A stretch of 64,000 nucleotides of DNA, from positions 1-64,000 of the forward strand of contig NZ_AP025294.1 of NCBI RefSeq assembly GCF_036492425.1, written 5' to 3'. The notes under the pieces were generated by a model. That model saw only the letters and a list, made by a program, of their open reading frames with translations, had not been told where the DNA came from and searched no databases. This document shows, piece after piece, positions 8,868-16,766 of the stretch. Within the stretch, counting starts at the first letter, position 1. Every line of letters starts with the position of its first letter. The DNA comes from Persicobacter psychrovividus (GTDB taxonomy: Bacteria > Bacteroidota > Bacteroidia > Cytophagales > Cyclobacteriaceae). The position numbers were made by a program, and so were the translations under genes.

Positions 8868-10379
8868 TTAATTCTTGACTGGTGTTTGCATCTGTTTGAC
8901 GACTTTGTCAATGGATAAGGAGGAGCCTTCCACAGGAGGAAATTCCTTGAAGGTGGATAAAAACTCCCTTGCTTTTTGCTGCGCAGGAACAAACAACCAC
9001 ATATTGTCCGCATACCATCTTGTGTATAAACCAGACTTATGAGAAACCTCATAAGGGTCTGCTCTTAGGTTGAATACCAGCGGCCAGCTTGGTGTTTTTC
9101 TGTACGCTTCATTGATCGCCCCCTCCATATAGGAGAAATGCAGCTTCCAGTTATTGTACCTGATCGCATTGAGATTCCCTGCCGCATCAAAATAAAAGAT
9201 CTCCTTCCGCGGGGCTTCCTTCACCTTGCCCTGAAAGAAAGGCATCAGGTTATAGCCATCCAGGTGCGCCTTGAAGGTCTTGTCATTGGCTTTATATCCT
9301 TTCAACATTTTTTTCACCAATTCGGGTTCCCCTGCCGCAGCAGCCAAAGTTGGCATCATGTCCTCATGTGAGAAAATGTCATTATAAACCGTCCCAGGCT
9401 TGATCGCCTCGGGCCAGCGAATCATACAGGGCACCCGAAAACCGCCTTCCCAGGTGGTTCCTTTCTCTCCCGCAAATGGCGTAGAACCGCCATCGGGCCA
9501 GGTGAATTTTTCCGCCCCATTATCCGTTGAGTACATAATGATGGTGTTGTCGATAATGCCAAGCTCTTCAAGTTTAGCCAACACTACCCCCACTGCTTTA
9601 TCATGCTCCACCATACCATCAGGGTACAAACCAATACCTGTTACGCCTTCACTTTCATCCTTCAGGTGGGTCCATACGTGCATTCTCGTGGCATTCAGCC
9701 AAACGAAAAATGGTTTTCCATCTTTGTGGGCCTTTTCAATAAAAGCCAAAGCAGCCTGCATAAACTCCTCATCCACGGTTTGCATCCGCGATTTGGTCAG
9801 TGGGCCTGTATCTTCCACCTTACCGTCAGAGTAGGAATGAATTACCCCGCGAGGTCCATAATTTTTTCTAAATGCAGGATCCTTTGGGTAGTAATAAGTT
9901 TCTGGCTCTTCTTCAGCATTCAAATGATATAAATTGCCGAAAAACTCATCAAAGCCATGATTTGTCGGCAGGTGCTCGTCCTGATCTCCGAGGTGATTTT
10001 TCCCAAACTGCCCCGAAGTATAACCATGTGGTTTGAGTATTTCAGCGATGGTTGGCTGATTTTCCTGAATACCCTGTTTGGAACCTGGCATTCCGATGGT
10101 CAGTAGACCCGTTCTGAAAGGGTGCTGCCCGAGGATAAATGCCGCCCGCCCAGCCGTACAGGATTGCTGTGCATACCAGTCCGTAAACATGGCGCCTTCC
10201 TTGCCAATCCGATCAATATTGGGCGTTTTGTAGCCCATCATCCCATGGTTGTAAAGGCTGACATTGGCCCAACCAATGTCATCTCCCCAGAGCACTAAAA
10301 TATTGGGCTTCTTTTGTGCATTGGCATCCCAGCCTACACAAAAGAATGCAATGAGTAATAGTAAATTGAATTTTCTCAT
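8868..10379 (-). CDS. Type I sulfatase (formylglycine-dependent), exported
   Basis: 503 residues with a signal peptide (KFNLLLLIAFFCVGWDANAQ). The sulfatase fold is explicit: metal-binding Asp pair at D33/D34 (VLWGDDIGW); formylglycine motif C-T-A-G-R with Cys74 (QQSCTAGRAAF); later metal residues in MYSTDNGAE; and the lysine segment EKGTTWEGGFRVP. The C-x-A-x-R form needs conversion of Cys74 to formylglycine by a maturase that is not in this window. It should hydrolyse sulfate esters, probably of a sulfated glycan, in the periplasm; the substrate cannot be read from the sequence. It is first in direction of transcription before the outer-membrane protein and MoxR/Bat genes. A long palindrome lies 30 nt upstream. 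Confidence 0.9.
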   Translation of the reverse strand: MRKFNLLLLIAFFCVGWDANAQKKPNILVLWGDDIGWANVSLYNHGMMGYKTPNIDRIGKEGAMFTDWYAQQSCTAGRAAFILGQHPFRTGLLTIGMPGSKQGIQENQPTIAEILKPHGYTSGQFGKNHLGDQDEHLPTNHGFDEFFGNLYHLNAEEEPETYYYPKDPAFRKNYGPRGVIHSYSDGKVEDTGPLTKSRMQTVDEEFMQAALAFIEKAHKDGKPFFVWLNATRMHVWTHLKDESEGVTGIGLYPDGMVEHDKAVGVVLAKLEELGIIDNTIIMYSTDNGAEKFTWPDGGSTPFAGEKGTTWEGGFRVPCMIRWPEAIKPGTVYNDIFSHEDMMPTLAAAAGEPELVKKMLKGYKANDKTFKAHLDGYNLMPFFQGKVKEAPRKEIFYFDAAGNLNAIRYNNWKLHFSYMEGAINEAYRKTPSWPLVFNLRADPYEVSHKSGLYTRWYADNMWLFVPAQQKAREFLSTFKEFPPVEGSSLSIDKVVKQMQTPVKN

Positions 10380-10409
10380 GTGATTCTATGTAGAATATAG
10401 TTTGTCCTC

Positions 10410-10494
10410 CGAATTACAACGTTTCGCCTCAGTTTCAAGGGTGGTTATCAAATGGTTCTGAACCACCCTATTTGGCTGAGAACGCCGTAATTCG
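10410..10494. repeat. Long imperfect hairpin upstream of the sulfatase
   Basis: An 85-nt dyad: CGAATTAC (10410-10417) pairs with GTAATTCG (10487-10494), TCAG with CTGA further in, and AGGGTGGTT (10438-10446) with AACCACCCT (10461-10469). The terminal loop is 14 nt. It sits 30 nt upstream of the sulfatase start, so it is either leader RNA structure or a small palindromic element. Confidence 0.6.
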
Positions 10495-11046
10495 AATAAT
10501 TTCCATATAAAATCACTTATCAATATGAATGTTTAAAAAATACAAAATAAATTTTTTTACAGTATTTGAAATATTATTTTAATTAAATACAAGAAATAAA
10601 ACTTTATATATTCATCGATATTCATCAACTTTTATCTGAAAATAAAATTTCAATATCTGAATATGAAATAATCTGTAGGCAAGATTTAAAGCTCATAAGC
10701 CTCCTTCCCTATTTGATGATTTTCCATCAATAATCGTGAGAATATTCTTAGGCAATTTATTGGTTGATACCCCCACGTATAGATCACGGAGTAAATTTGC
10801 CATTTCAATAATTGATGTGTCCTTGACGGCGTGTTGGCGTGGTGAAATGCACCATGTCGAGATGGCTTTCAGTTCGATAGGCTTGTCACGAGATTCAGTC
10901 TTATGACAGGTATAAAGTGTTTTTTTTGCGGGAATGTTTTAAGTTGTGTTACTTCGATGTATTGATCAAGGCTGATCCTCGATACCCAAAAATGGCGTCA
11001 GACAAATATCTGATGCTTTGGGTCGCCAAATTTTAGAATTAGGGCT
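10495..11046. other. Gene-poor stretch with one decayed-looking frame
   Basis: 550 nt; the part up to about 10680 is strongly AT-rich. On the minus strand 10693-10938 is open for about 80 codons without a start (it reads SRDKPIELKAISTWCISPRQ and on), which looks like the tail of a broken gene but matches nothing I know. A hairpin is described separately at 10984-11023. Confidence 0.4.
10984..11023 (-). terminator. Hairpin behind the DUF2200 gene
   Basis: ACCCAAA (10984-10990) pairs with TTTGGGT (11017-11023). An inner imperfect stem GCgTCAGA/TCTGATGC surrounds a short AT loop. It begins 24 nt downstream of the DUF2200 stop on the minus strand, and a T-run follows the inner stem, so it may terminate that transcript. 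Confidence 0.4.
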
Positions 11047-11415
11047 TTATGAACTTGCTCGTAAAATCTTTTCCATTTTCTTCCCCTTGGCTAATTCATC
11101 CACGAGCTTATCCAAATATCTTACTTGTTGGCTTAGTGGGTTTTGAATTTCCTGCACCTTGTATCCGCAAATTGATCCTGTGATTTTGGAAGCATGTACA
11201 TTCAATTCAGCATTTTCAAAAAAGGCCTTAAAAGTTGCGGTTCCACTGATATGCTCCTGCAGCTGATCATCAGAATAACCCGTGAGCCAGCGAATTACTT
11301 CGTGCAGTTCTTCTTTGGTTCTGCCTTTTCTCTCAATTTTGGCAAGATAATGCGGATAAACTGATGCAAAGGTCATCTTTGCGATTTTTTCATCTTGTTT
11401 GGCTGTATCTTTCAT
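11047..11415 (-). CDS. DUF2200 family protein
   Basis: I choose the ATG at 11415 (MKDTAKQDEKIAKMTFASVY, 122 residues), because DUF2200 proteins start just before the conserved MSFASVYPHY-type block. The 18 extra residues of the longer frame are not family-like. Conserved segments visible: MTFASVYPHYLAKIERKGRT, VIRWLTGYS, SKITGSICGYKVQEIQNP, and the C-terminal YLDKLVDELAKGKKMEKILR. The family is widespread, small and cytosolic, with no established biochemical function. It stands alone between the gap at 10.4-11.0 kb and the rep gene, with an inverted iteron copy (11512-11527) between it and rep. Confidence 0.85.
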   Translation of the reverse strand: MKDTAKQDEKIAKMTFASVYPHYLAKIERKGRTKEELHEVIRWLTGYSDDQLQEHISGTATFKAFFENAELNVHASKITGSICGYKVQEIQNPLSQQVRYLDKLVDELAKGKKMEKILRASS

Positions 11416-11511
11416 TGTGCTATAAAAATTAATTTTCAGGGCTGATGGTTTGTTGAAGCAGCGCAACACTGCATCTCACCTGAATAATAGTAAGCTCGAA
11501 ATATTCTAAAA

Positions 11512-11527
11512 AAAACAGAAGTACGGT
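11512..11527 (-). repeat. Isolated inverted iteron copy downstream of rep
   Basis: aaaacagaagtacggt is the reverse complement of the origin iteron with one mismatch. It lies between the DUF2200 and rep genes. Confidence 0.6.
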
Positions 11528-11579
11528 AATGCACCTCTTCCGTGGCAATCGCCACTGTATTCCCAAAACAGCACCATGG

Positions 11580-13112
11580 TTATAAAACGACCGTACCTTC
11601 TGCTCGATTTAAAATATCCTGACGGTTATATTTGCGGAATAATGCCAGAATTTTATCCGCATCCAAAGAGCAGGTGATCAGATCGTGATGATATGGATTT
11701 TCCCCCTTCCCTGCTAAAAAACGGGCATACTGGCGGTCATAAACTTCATCACCATATTGTTTTCCCTCAAGTTGTTTACGCTTAAAAGGAGAATCGACCT
11801 TCAGGTATTCCTCAAACTGTGAAAGTTGGGAATCACCGAATTCATTTAAATAAAACAGAAATACGGTATCAAGCTCCTGCCGAAATAATGATCGGATAAC
11901 CTCTGTATACTGTTCCTCCTGCACCCTTTCCTCCTGCACCTGCTGGCGCTTCTGGTTATTTTGCTGAAAAGCCGCAGAAGCATCTGGTGCTTTGGTGTCA
12001 AATGCGAGCGTTTTTTGCGCCTTATCAGGCTTCAGCTGCTCTTGCGCCACCATTTTGTGGTAATAGGCCGCCTTGCCTTTGATCTTGTCCTTGCGAACCT
12101 CCAGCTCGGTCAGAAAATCAATCACCTGAGCCTTGCTTATTCCCTTGGCCAGGTCCTTTTTAATATATACCTTGATGGTCTTGAGCCCTGTTTTTGACTG
12201 ATCAAAAATTCGGGAAAGGATCAGCTCAATCTCTCCATCCAAAACCACCTGTTGCTTACTTGATCGGGCAGGTACGGCAGTTTGCTCGGCATAATTTCCA
12301 AAGTGCAAGACCACCTCGTTCACTGATCTTCCCTTTTTTATTTCCTTGACCAACTCTATATTAATATCACAGTTTTCATCAACATTAATATCATCGATAG
12401 ACGGCAGTAAAACCCTGGTTTTAAACTGACTATACCACAGGGAACCATCTTTCTTACGGTATTTATTACTGCAAATACGGTCTGCTAAAACACTCACATT
12501 CCAAGTCATGGTAAGCTCGGCACGGTGCTTTTGGTTAAGCTCCATTCGGCACAGTTCGTAAAGCGCCCATGAGTGTCCTTTGGAAAGAAAATAAACGTTT
12601 TTTAATAAGTATTGTGTAAAATTGCCCTCCTCGTAGGCAATTTTAAATTGCTCAATGATATGGTCATGCAATTGTAAATACAATCCGCCATCACCACGCA
12701 CTTCTTTTAAATTACCATCCCTTTCAATCTCTCCAAGGGTATCCACCGCTATCGGAAATTGCCTGCCAAACATTCGGTTATTGGTTCCCTCCTGAAAAAG
12801 GGAGATGGTCGTTGAAGCTAAATCGCCCAGCTGAATGCGCATATTCTTCATCTGCTGACCTGATATTTGTGAAGAGCTCTTCACACCCGCTATAAAGCAA
12901 CTGTCAAGCTTGATGAACTTCCCCTTGCCTTTTCCCAAAGGCTCCTCAAAATGCGCCTCCTGCTCCCCTTTTAGCACACGTACCGTATTAATAGCCGCAT
13001 ACAGAATCATCTTATTCTGCATGGCAGATAGGGAGTTCTGTTTGCCCTTGATAAGGTCATTATGCTTTTGCACTTTGGCATTTAAAGAAATCAGGTCTTT
13101 CGTAAGTTCCAT
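11580..13112 (-). CDS. Replication initiator protein, Rep_3 (RepB) type
   Basis: 510 residues from the ATG at 13112; the frame can be extended one codon to a TTG. The N-terminal third carries the Rep_3 winged-helix signature: NSLSAMQNKMILYAAINTV at about 28-46, and FYLSK-like NVYFLSKGHSWALYELCRM at about 167-185, the conserved 'S..a..LYE' helix. The second half is a charged linker (about 350-395) and an extra C-terminal domain of about 110 residues with no recognised motif, making it longer than the usual 250-350-residue initiators. Such proteins bind iterons and open the origin. Six direct iterons lie 99-220 nt upstream, one iteron lies 35 nt upstream of the start, and one lies inside the gene, fitting autoregulation and handcuffing. 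ParB and ParA genes follow on the same strand, upstream. Confidence 0.85.
   Translation of the reverse strand: MELTKDLISLNAKVQKHNDLIKGKQNSLSAMQNKMILYAAINTVRVLKGEQEAHFEEPLGKGKGKFIKLDSCFIAGVKSSSQISGQQMKNMRIQLGDLASTTISLFQEGTNNRMFGRQFPIAVDTLGEIERDGNLKEVRGDGGLYLQLHDHIIEQFKIAYEEGNFTQYLLKNVYFLSKGHSWALYELCRMELNQKHRAELTMTWNVSVLADRICSNKYRKKDGSLWYSQFKTRVLLPSIDDINVDENCDINIELVKEIKKGRSVNEVVLHFGNYAEQTAVPARSSKQQVVLDGEIELILSRIFDQSKTGLKTIKVYIKKDLAKGISKAQVIDFLTELEVRKDKIKGKAAYYHKMVAQEQLKPDKAQKTLAFDTKAPDASAAFQQNNQKRQQVQEERVQEEQYTEVIRSLFRQELDTVFLFYLNEFGDSQLSQFEEYLKVDSPFKRKQLEGKQYGDEVYDRQYARFLAGKGENPYHHDLITCSLDADKILALFRKYNRQDILNRAEGTVVL
11852..11867 (-). repeat. Iteron-like copy inside the rep coding sequence
   Basis: aaaacagaaatacggt is an inverted iteron with two changes. 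It lies in the 3' part of rep, about 1.3 kb from the main array. Confidence 0.5.
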
Positions 13113-13146
13113 CAAATAAAAAATTCTGCGATCTTACTCAAAGATA

Positions 13147-13210
13147 ACCGTATTTTTGTTTTTTTAAACTGATTTTGAACTAAAACTCAAAAATAAAACA
13201 AAAATACGGT
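13147..13210. repeat. Rep-proximal iterons (one direct, one inverted)
   Basis: accgtatttttgttttttt at 13147-13165 begins 35 nt upstream of the rep ATG, and the inverted copy aaaacaaaaatacggt at 13195-13210 abuts the main array head to head. Their position suits repression of rep by its own product. Confidence 0.65.
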
Positions 13211-13334
13211 ACCGTACAATTGTTTTAGTTACCGTACTTTTGTTTTAATATTACCGTACATCTGTTTTAGTAAACCGTACTTTTGCTTTAGTATACCGTA
13301 CTTTTGTTTTAGTAAACCGTACTTTTGTTTTAAT
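13211..13334 (+). repeat. Six tandem iterons, ~21-bp spacing
   Basis: Copies of ACCGTACTTTTGTTTTAGT start at 13211, 13231, 13253, 13274, 13295 and 13316, i.e. at 20, 22, 21, 21 and 21 nt steps, two helical turns apart. The ACCGTAC head is identical in all six; changes fall in the centre (caattg, catctg, ttttgc) or the last base. This is the expected binding array of the Rep protein. Confidence 0.88.
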
Positions 13335-13471
13335 TGGCCTACCTAAAATACTCAAAATAACCTCTTTACACCCGCCTAATTATTAATATATAAATAGATA
13401 ATAAGTCTAATTGATTTTGATTTAAAATTTAATTCTATCAAAGTGATGTTGAAGTCTTATCGCATAAAAAT

Positions 13472-13525
13472 ACCGTACTTTTGTTTTAGTAGCTTGATTT
13501 GCCGCAAAAAAAACAAAAGTACGGT
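13472..13525. repeat. Convergent iteron pair next to parB
   Basis: A perfect direct copy at 13472-13490 and an inverted copy (aaaacaaaagtacggt) at 13510-13525 face each other, 19 nt apart, on the far side of the AT-rich block. They lie just beyond the 3' end of parB and could be a second Rep-binding or handcuffing site. Confidence 0.7.
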
Positions 13526-13553
13526 ACATTTTAATCATGATTTTCAGTCGGGC

Positions 13554-14429
13554 TTATTCTACCTTACCTTTTAGTTCGGCCACGAGGCGTTCTAAATTGG
13601 CAATAGTGGTGCGCATGACCTCCTGTTCTTGTTCGGTTTCAATATTAATGTCTGCACAAGAGCGCAAATCTTTCTCTATTAACTGATTCAGTTTTTTAAT
13701 CGCATTGAAAGGCTTGACTACCGTATTTTTGTTTTTCTTAGGTTTTTGCGCAAACAAATCATCAATAAACATTTCATAGGTAGTATTTTCCTCTTGACCT
13801 AATTTCTGCCACTGTCCCATACCTACCTTGGAGAGCCAAAATTGCTCTTCTGTAAAATCATGACTATGTAAGTAGGCCACGCGAACATCGTTAGGCGCCT
13901 TGGATATTCCCTTGAAAAAATTGTAATCACGAAAAACAGTGGCCTCTCCTACTTTGTATTGTTGAGCGACTTGTTTGGCATCTTTCAAATGTGCATAGGC
14001 TTGTCCACGGATAAAACTAAGGTCTTGCTTGGTCCAGTTTCTTCGTCCCTGCTGCAGCTCTACCATATAGTCAATCGCTTCCTGGGCCGTTTTGATCCAC
14101 GGCAACAATGCGACATCCCAGGCGGCATGTGGTAAATCCAGCTCCTGAATAATTTCGTAACGGTTATGCCCATCAACCAATACAACCTGTCCATCGATTT
14201 CAGCAAGCAAAAGTGGGTCAAGCACTTTTTTCGCCTTAACAATCGCTTCCTTTAGGTGGCTGCGTTCAACTTCGTTGAGCTGAATTCCCCACTCTCTTAA
14301 TTGAGGATGCAGTTTGATTTGGTCTTTATATGTATGTTGTTCCTCCTTCTTGATCGGAGAAATATTTTTTACCGTTTGCTGCGACCGTTTATTATTGACG
14401 GCACTGGTAAGCCTATTGATATTCTTCAT
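13554..14429 (-). CDS. parB: ParB-like partition protein
   Basis: 291 residues. The ParB N-terminal domain is at about 45-115: the conserved box appears as VLVDGHNRYEI (GHxR type) after LLLAEIDGQ. The middle carries helix-turn-helix-like segments (DLSFIRGQAYAHLKDAKQVA, QYKVGEATVFRDYNFFKGI), and the C-terminus a leucine-rich coiled helix (TTIANLERLVAELKGKVE) suited to dimerisation. ParB binds parS-like centromere sites and is moved by ParA. The gene starts 2 nt behind parA. An iteron-like sequence lies inside it at 13720-13738. Assignment is by domain motif and position; the centromere is not identified. Confidence 0.85.
   Translation of the reverse strand: MKNINRLTSAVNNKRSQQTVKNISPIKKEEQHTYKDQIKLHPQLREWGIQLNEVERSHLKEAIVKAKKVLDPLLLAEIDGQVVLVDGHNRYEIIQELDLPHAAWDVALLPWIKTAQEAIDYMVELQQGRRNWTKQDLSFIRGQAYAHLKDAKQVAQQYKVGEATVFRDYNFFKGISKAPNDVRVAYLHSHDFTEEQFWLSKVGMGQWQKLGQEENTTYEMFIDDLFAQKPKKNKNTVVKPFNAIKKLNQLIEKDLRSCADINIETEQEQEVMRTTIANLERLVAELKGKVE
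13720..13738 (+). repeat. Iteron-like copy inside parB
   Basis: accgtatttttgtttttct shares accgta-tttttgttttt with the rep-proximal iteron at 13147. It is within the parB reading frame. Confidence 0.5.
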
Positions 14430-14431
14430 GA

Positions 14432-15610
14432 TTATAATTCTGTTTCTTCGTAGTCTTCTGCATAAATAGGTTGAACGGCGTCTGCTTCCAATAGCTGTTT
14501 GAAATCAGATTTGAATTCTCTGTATGCATATTCCTCGGTGATTAATTCCATCCGAATCATTAATTCATAAGCGAATTTCAGAAAGTCAGAATAACCATTT
14601 GATGGCGATTTACTGTCTCCCCGATAGAATTTTTCAAACCTGAAAATATCTACCCGCAATAAACTTGCCTGGGCAATATGAAGATTCATTCGGATGCTCT
14701 GATCAAAAACAGGTAAACTCTGTTGCATATTTTCTCGGAAAGCCTGCATCTCATCTCGGAAGAATTTGAAGGTGGTGAAAATGGAATTCATCACGGCCCC
14801 AAGATTATAGTTCTCACTTCGCTTTTGGACAGGAAGCATATTATACAAGTTCTTGATACCTTTTACTGAACGCTGGTTTGGCCATACCGGGATAATAACA
14901 TGGTCGGCGGCTCCTAAGGCTAAACGCCCAAGAATTCCTTTGTCTGGCGCCCCATCAATAAAAACATAATCATAGTCATCGAGAATTGGTTTGAGCGTTT
15001 CTAAAAACAGGTTTCTGCTCTGGTCAAAAACAATGTCGGGGAAGCTGCTCTGTAACCGCTCCAATTTATCAAAAGTCGGGATCACATCAAACCGCTTCGA
15101 GATATCCTGGGTTTCATAAACAGGCATGACCACCTCCGCAATATTCACTGGGCTATGATTTGACTTGCCTTCCAACTCAAGCGCCGTCGATTCACAAGCG
15201 TAATAGAAGTCTTTGATTTTTCCTTCCTCGTAATCATCCAAAGGTTCCTCCCCTAAAACGGAGTCGGTCAGGTTGCCCTGAGGGTCGGCATCAATGAGCA
15301 ACACACGGCTCCCAAGAATATTGAAAAACGCAGCAATATTTTGACAGATGGTCGTTTTTCCAACCCCGCCCTTATTGTTGTAAATGGCAATGATCTTTGC
15401 GCGGTCGTCAATATCGTTCCTGTCGAAGTTATAGAATTCTTCAAGGTACTGAATGATGGACTCTACTTGTTCCTCATTCAGCTCTCGCTGATTATTCATA
15501 AACTTGCTCAATGTCGATTCATTGATATTGGCAATTTTGGCAAGATGCTTCATTTTAAGGACTTCCTTTCGCTGCAAAAGAATATCCCTTACTTTTTCGT
15601 GTTGGCTCAT
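14432..15610 (-). CDS. parA: ParA-family partition ATPase with N-terminal HTH
   Basis: 392 residues from the ATG at 15610 (MSQHEKVRDILLQRKEVLKM). The longer frame to 15691 would translate through the operator palindromes and is not favoured. Residues 20-60 form a helix-turn-helix (LAKIANINESTLSKFMNNQR). The ATPase follows with a deviant Walker A, YNNKGGVGKTT at about 85, switch I/Walker A' LIDADPQGNLTDS, and Walker B YVFIDGAPDKG. An N-terminal HTH is the mark of type Ia ParA proteins, which repress their own operon as well as move the replicon. Two identical-plan palindromes lie directly upstream. parB follows 2 nt downstream. Confidence 0.9.
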   Translation of the reverse strand: MSQHEKVRDILLQRKEVLKMKHLAKIANINESTLSKFMNNQRELNEEQVESIIQYLEEFYNFDRNDIDDRAKIIAIYNNKGGVGKTTICQNIAAFFNILGSRVLLIDADPQGNLTDSVLGEEPLDDYEEGKIKDFYYACESTALELEGKSNHSPVNIAEVVMPVYETQDISKRFDVIPTFDKLERLQSSFPDIVFDQSRNLFLETLKPILDDYDYVFIDGAPDKGILGRLALGAADHVIIPVWPNQRSVKGIKNLYNMLPVQKRSENYNLGAVMNSIFTTFKFFRDEMQAFRENMQQSLPVFDQSIRMNLHIAQASLLRVDIFRFEKFYRGDSKSPSNGYSDFLKFAYELMIRMELITEEYAYREFKSDFKQLLEADAVQPIYAEDYEETEL

Positions 15611-15614
15611 GTGA

Positions 15615-15726
15615 CTATCAATTTGATAGCAATTTGGAAATAAAAATTGGCAAACAAAACAAATTGTCTTAAAAAATAACTGTTTCGCCAATAAAAATTG
15701 GCAACCCCACTATCATTTTGATAGTG
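15615..15726. promoter_or_regulatory. Par operator region: three palindromes
   Basis: CTATCAATTTGATAG at 15615-15629, five nt upstream of the parA ATG, recurs as CTATCATTTTGATAG at 15710-15724 (extended CACT...AGTG). Between them is a third palindrome, GCCAAT-aaaa-ATTGGC, at 15687-15702, with an extra ATTGGCAA half-site at about 15649. The arrangement fits autorepression by the HTH of ParA; the proximal site would cover the ribosome landing zone. Confidence 0.7.
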
Positions 15727-15784
15727 AATACCTTTTTTATGCGGATTTTGCCGTTGAAGGCTGCTCAGTACAGTTTGTGTGAAA

Positions 15785-15812
15785 CAAAAAAAGCCGCTAT
15801 ATGTAGCGGCTT
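15785..15812 (-). terminator. Rho-independent terminator of the esterase transcript
   Basis: AAGCCGCTA-tatg-TAGCGGCTT is a perfect 9-bp stem (15791-15812). On the minus strand a run of seven Ts (plus-strand As from 15786) follows. It lies 20 nt behind the esterase stop. Confidence 0.85.
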
Positions 15813-15831
15813 CAATGGAGGTCTCATTATT

Positions 15832-16764
15832 TTACTGCGGTGCTGTTGAGGTTACTCTGTGAATGAATTCTATGGCAAGATCAGTCCACGAGTCCAAGCC
15901 TGGGTATGCTTTGCCAAGACCAAAGCCATGGCCACCGACAGGAAAAAGATGAAGCTCTGCATCGATGTTGTTCTTGCGGCAAGCATTAAAATAATTGATG
16001 CTGTTCTCACAAGGCACGCCCGTATCGTCGGTGGAATGTACAAGAAATGCGGGTGGGGTATTCGTGGTTACATTCCGTTCAGCACTGAATTTAAGCTGAA
16101 GCGATTCGTCATTTTCGTTCTCGCCCAACAGGGCTTTCCTTGATCCCTGATGGGTGTACTGGTCGTGAAAACTGATGACAGGATAAATAAGTAAGCTAAA
16201 ATCAGGCCTTGAAGAGTACCGGTCTACGAGCTTTATCGCCTCGGGATTGCCTTCGTCAAATTGTGTTGCGGCTGTTGATGCTAAATGGCCACCGGCAGAA
16301 AATCCCATGATGCCCACTTTCTGAGGGTTGATATGCCAGGCAGTGGCATGCTGGCGTACCATTCTAATAGCGCGTTGCGCGTCGAGCAGTGAAGATTGAT
16401 GTCTGATCTTGCTTTGGTGACTTGTAGGCAACCGGTATTTGAGGATGATGGCAGCGATCCCTTTTTTATTTAAAGTCTCGGCGATATCCGTTCCTTCAAT
16501 ATCGTAGGCTAAAATCCAATAGCCTCCGCCGGGGCAGATGACCACGGCTTCCCCTGTTGCGAGATCGGCAGGAGGGAGGCAAACTTCAATAGTAGGTTGC
16601 TGAATATTTGATATTTTCAGGATTTGGTCACTTTGTTCCTGGATCTCGCCTCCTTTTATTTCGGTGCTGTTTGGTGGTAGTCCTTGATAAAGTGGGAGAA
16701 TCATTTTTTTATCAGGTAAAGAAAATGAGCATATAAACAATAAAGCGTAAAAGAGCTGATTCAT
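15832..16764 (-). CDS. Alpha/beta-hydrolase esterase (carbohydrate-esterase-like)
   Basis: 310 residues with an N-terminal signal-like segment (LFYALLFICSFSLP). The oxyanion strand VVICPGGGYWILAYDIEG, the nucleophile elbow GFSAGGH (Ser at about 155), Asp in VHSTDDTGVP and His in PVGGHGFG give a complete Ser-Asp-His triad. This layout is common to BD-FAE/acetyl-xylan-esterase-like enzymes annotated as deacylating plant or algal glycans; the acyl group removed here is unknown. The gene starts 2 nt behind the DUF4380-like gene on the same strand and ends at a strong terminator, so these two probably form one transcript, possibly with the GH63-like gene upstream. Confidence 0.8.
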   Translation of the reverse strand: MNQLFYALLFICSFSLPDKKMILPLYQGLPPNSTEIKGGEIQEQSDQILKISNIQQPTIEVCLPPADLATGEAVVICPGGGYWILAYDIEGTDIAETLNKKGIAAIILKYRLPTSHQSKIRHQSSLLDAQRAIRMVRQHATAWHINPQKVGIMGFSAGGHLASTAATQFDEGNPEAIKLVDRYSSRPDFSLLIYPVISFHDQYTHQGSRKALLGENENDESLQLKFSAERNVTTNTPPAFLVHSTDDTGVPCENSINYFNACRKNNIDAELHLFPVGGHGFGLGKAYPGLDSWTDLAIEFIHRVTSTAPQ

Positions 16765-16766
16765 GA

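Larger units (their letters stand above)
13113..13553. other. Replication origin region (iterons plus AT-rich segment)
   Basis: The gap between rep and parB carries all the marks of an iteron origin. There is one iteron next to the rep start (13147-13165), an inverted copy (13195-13210), six direct copies (13211-13334), a very AT-rich block at about 13375-13445 that could be the unwinding element, and a converging pair (13472-13490 direct, 13510-13525 inverted). No DnaA box was identified with certainty. Confidence 0.75.

Noticed and set aside
10410-10494. Integron attC site
   Set aside because: The GTTRRRY/RYYYAAC core boxes are not present at the ends of this dyad or of the one at 53278.
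13147-13525. Regularly spaced repeats that could suggest a CRISPR array
   Set aside because: Repeats of 19 bp every 21 bp leave almost no spacers, occur in both orientations, and lie beside a Rep gene; iterons explain them.
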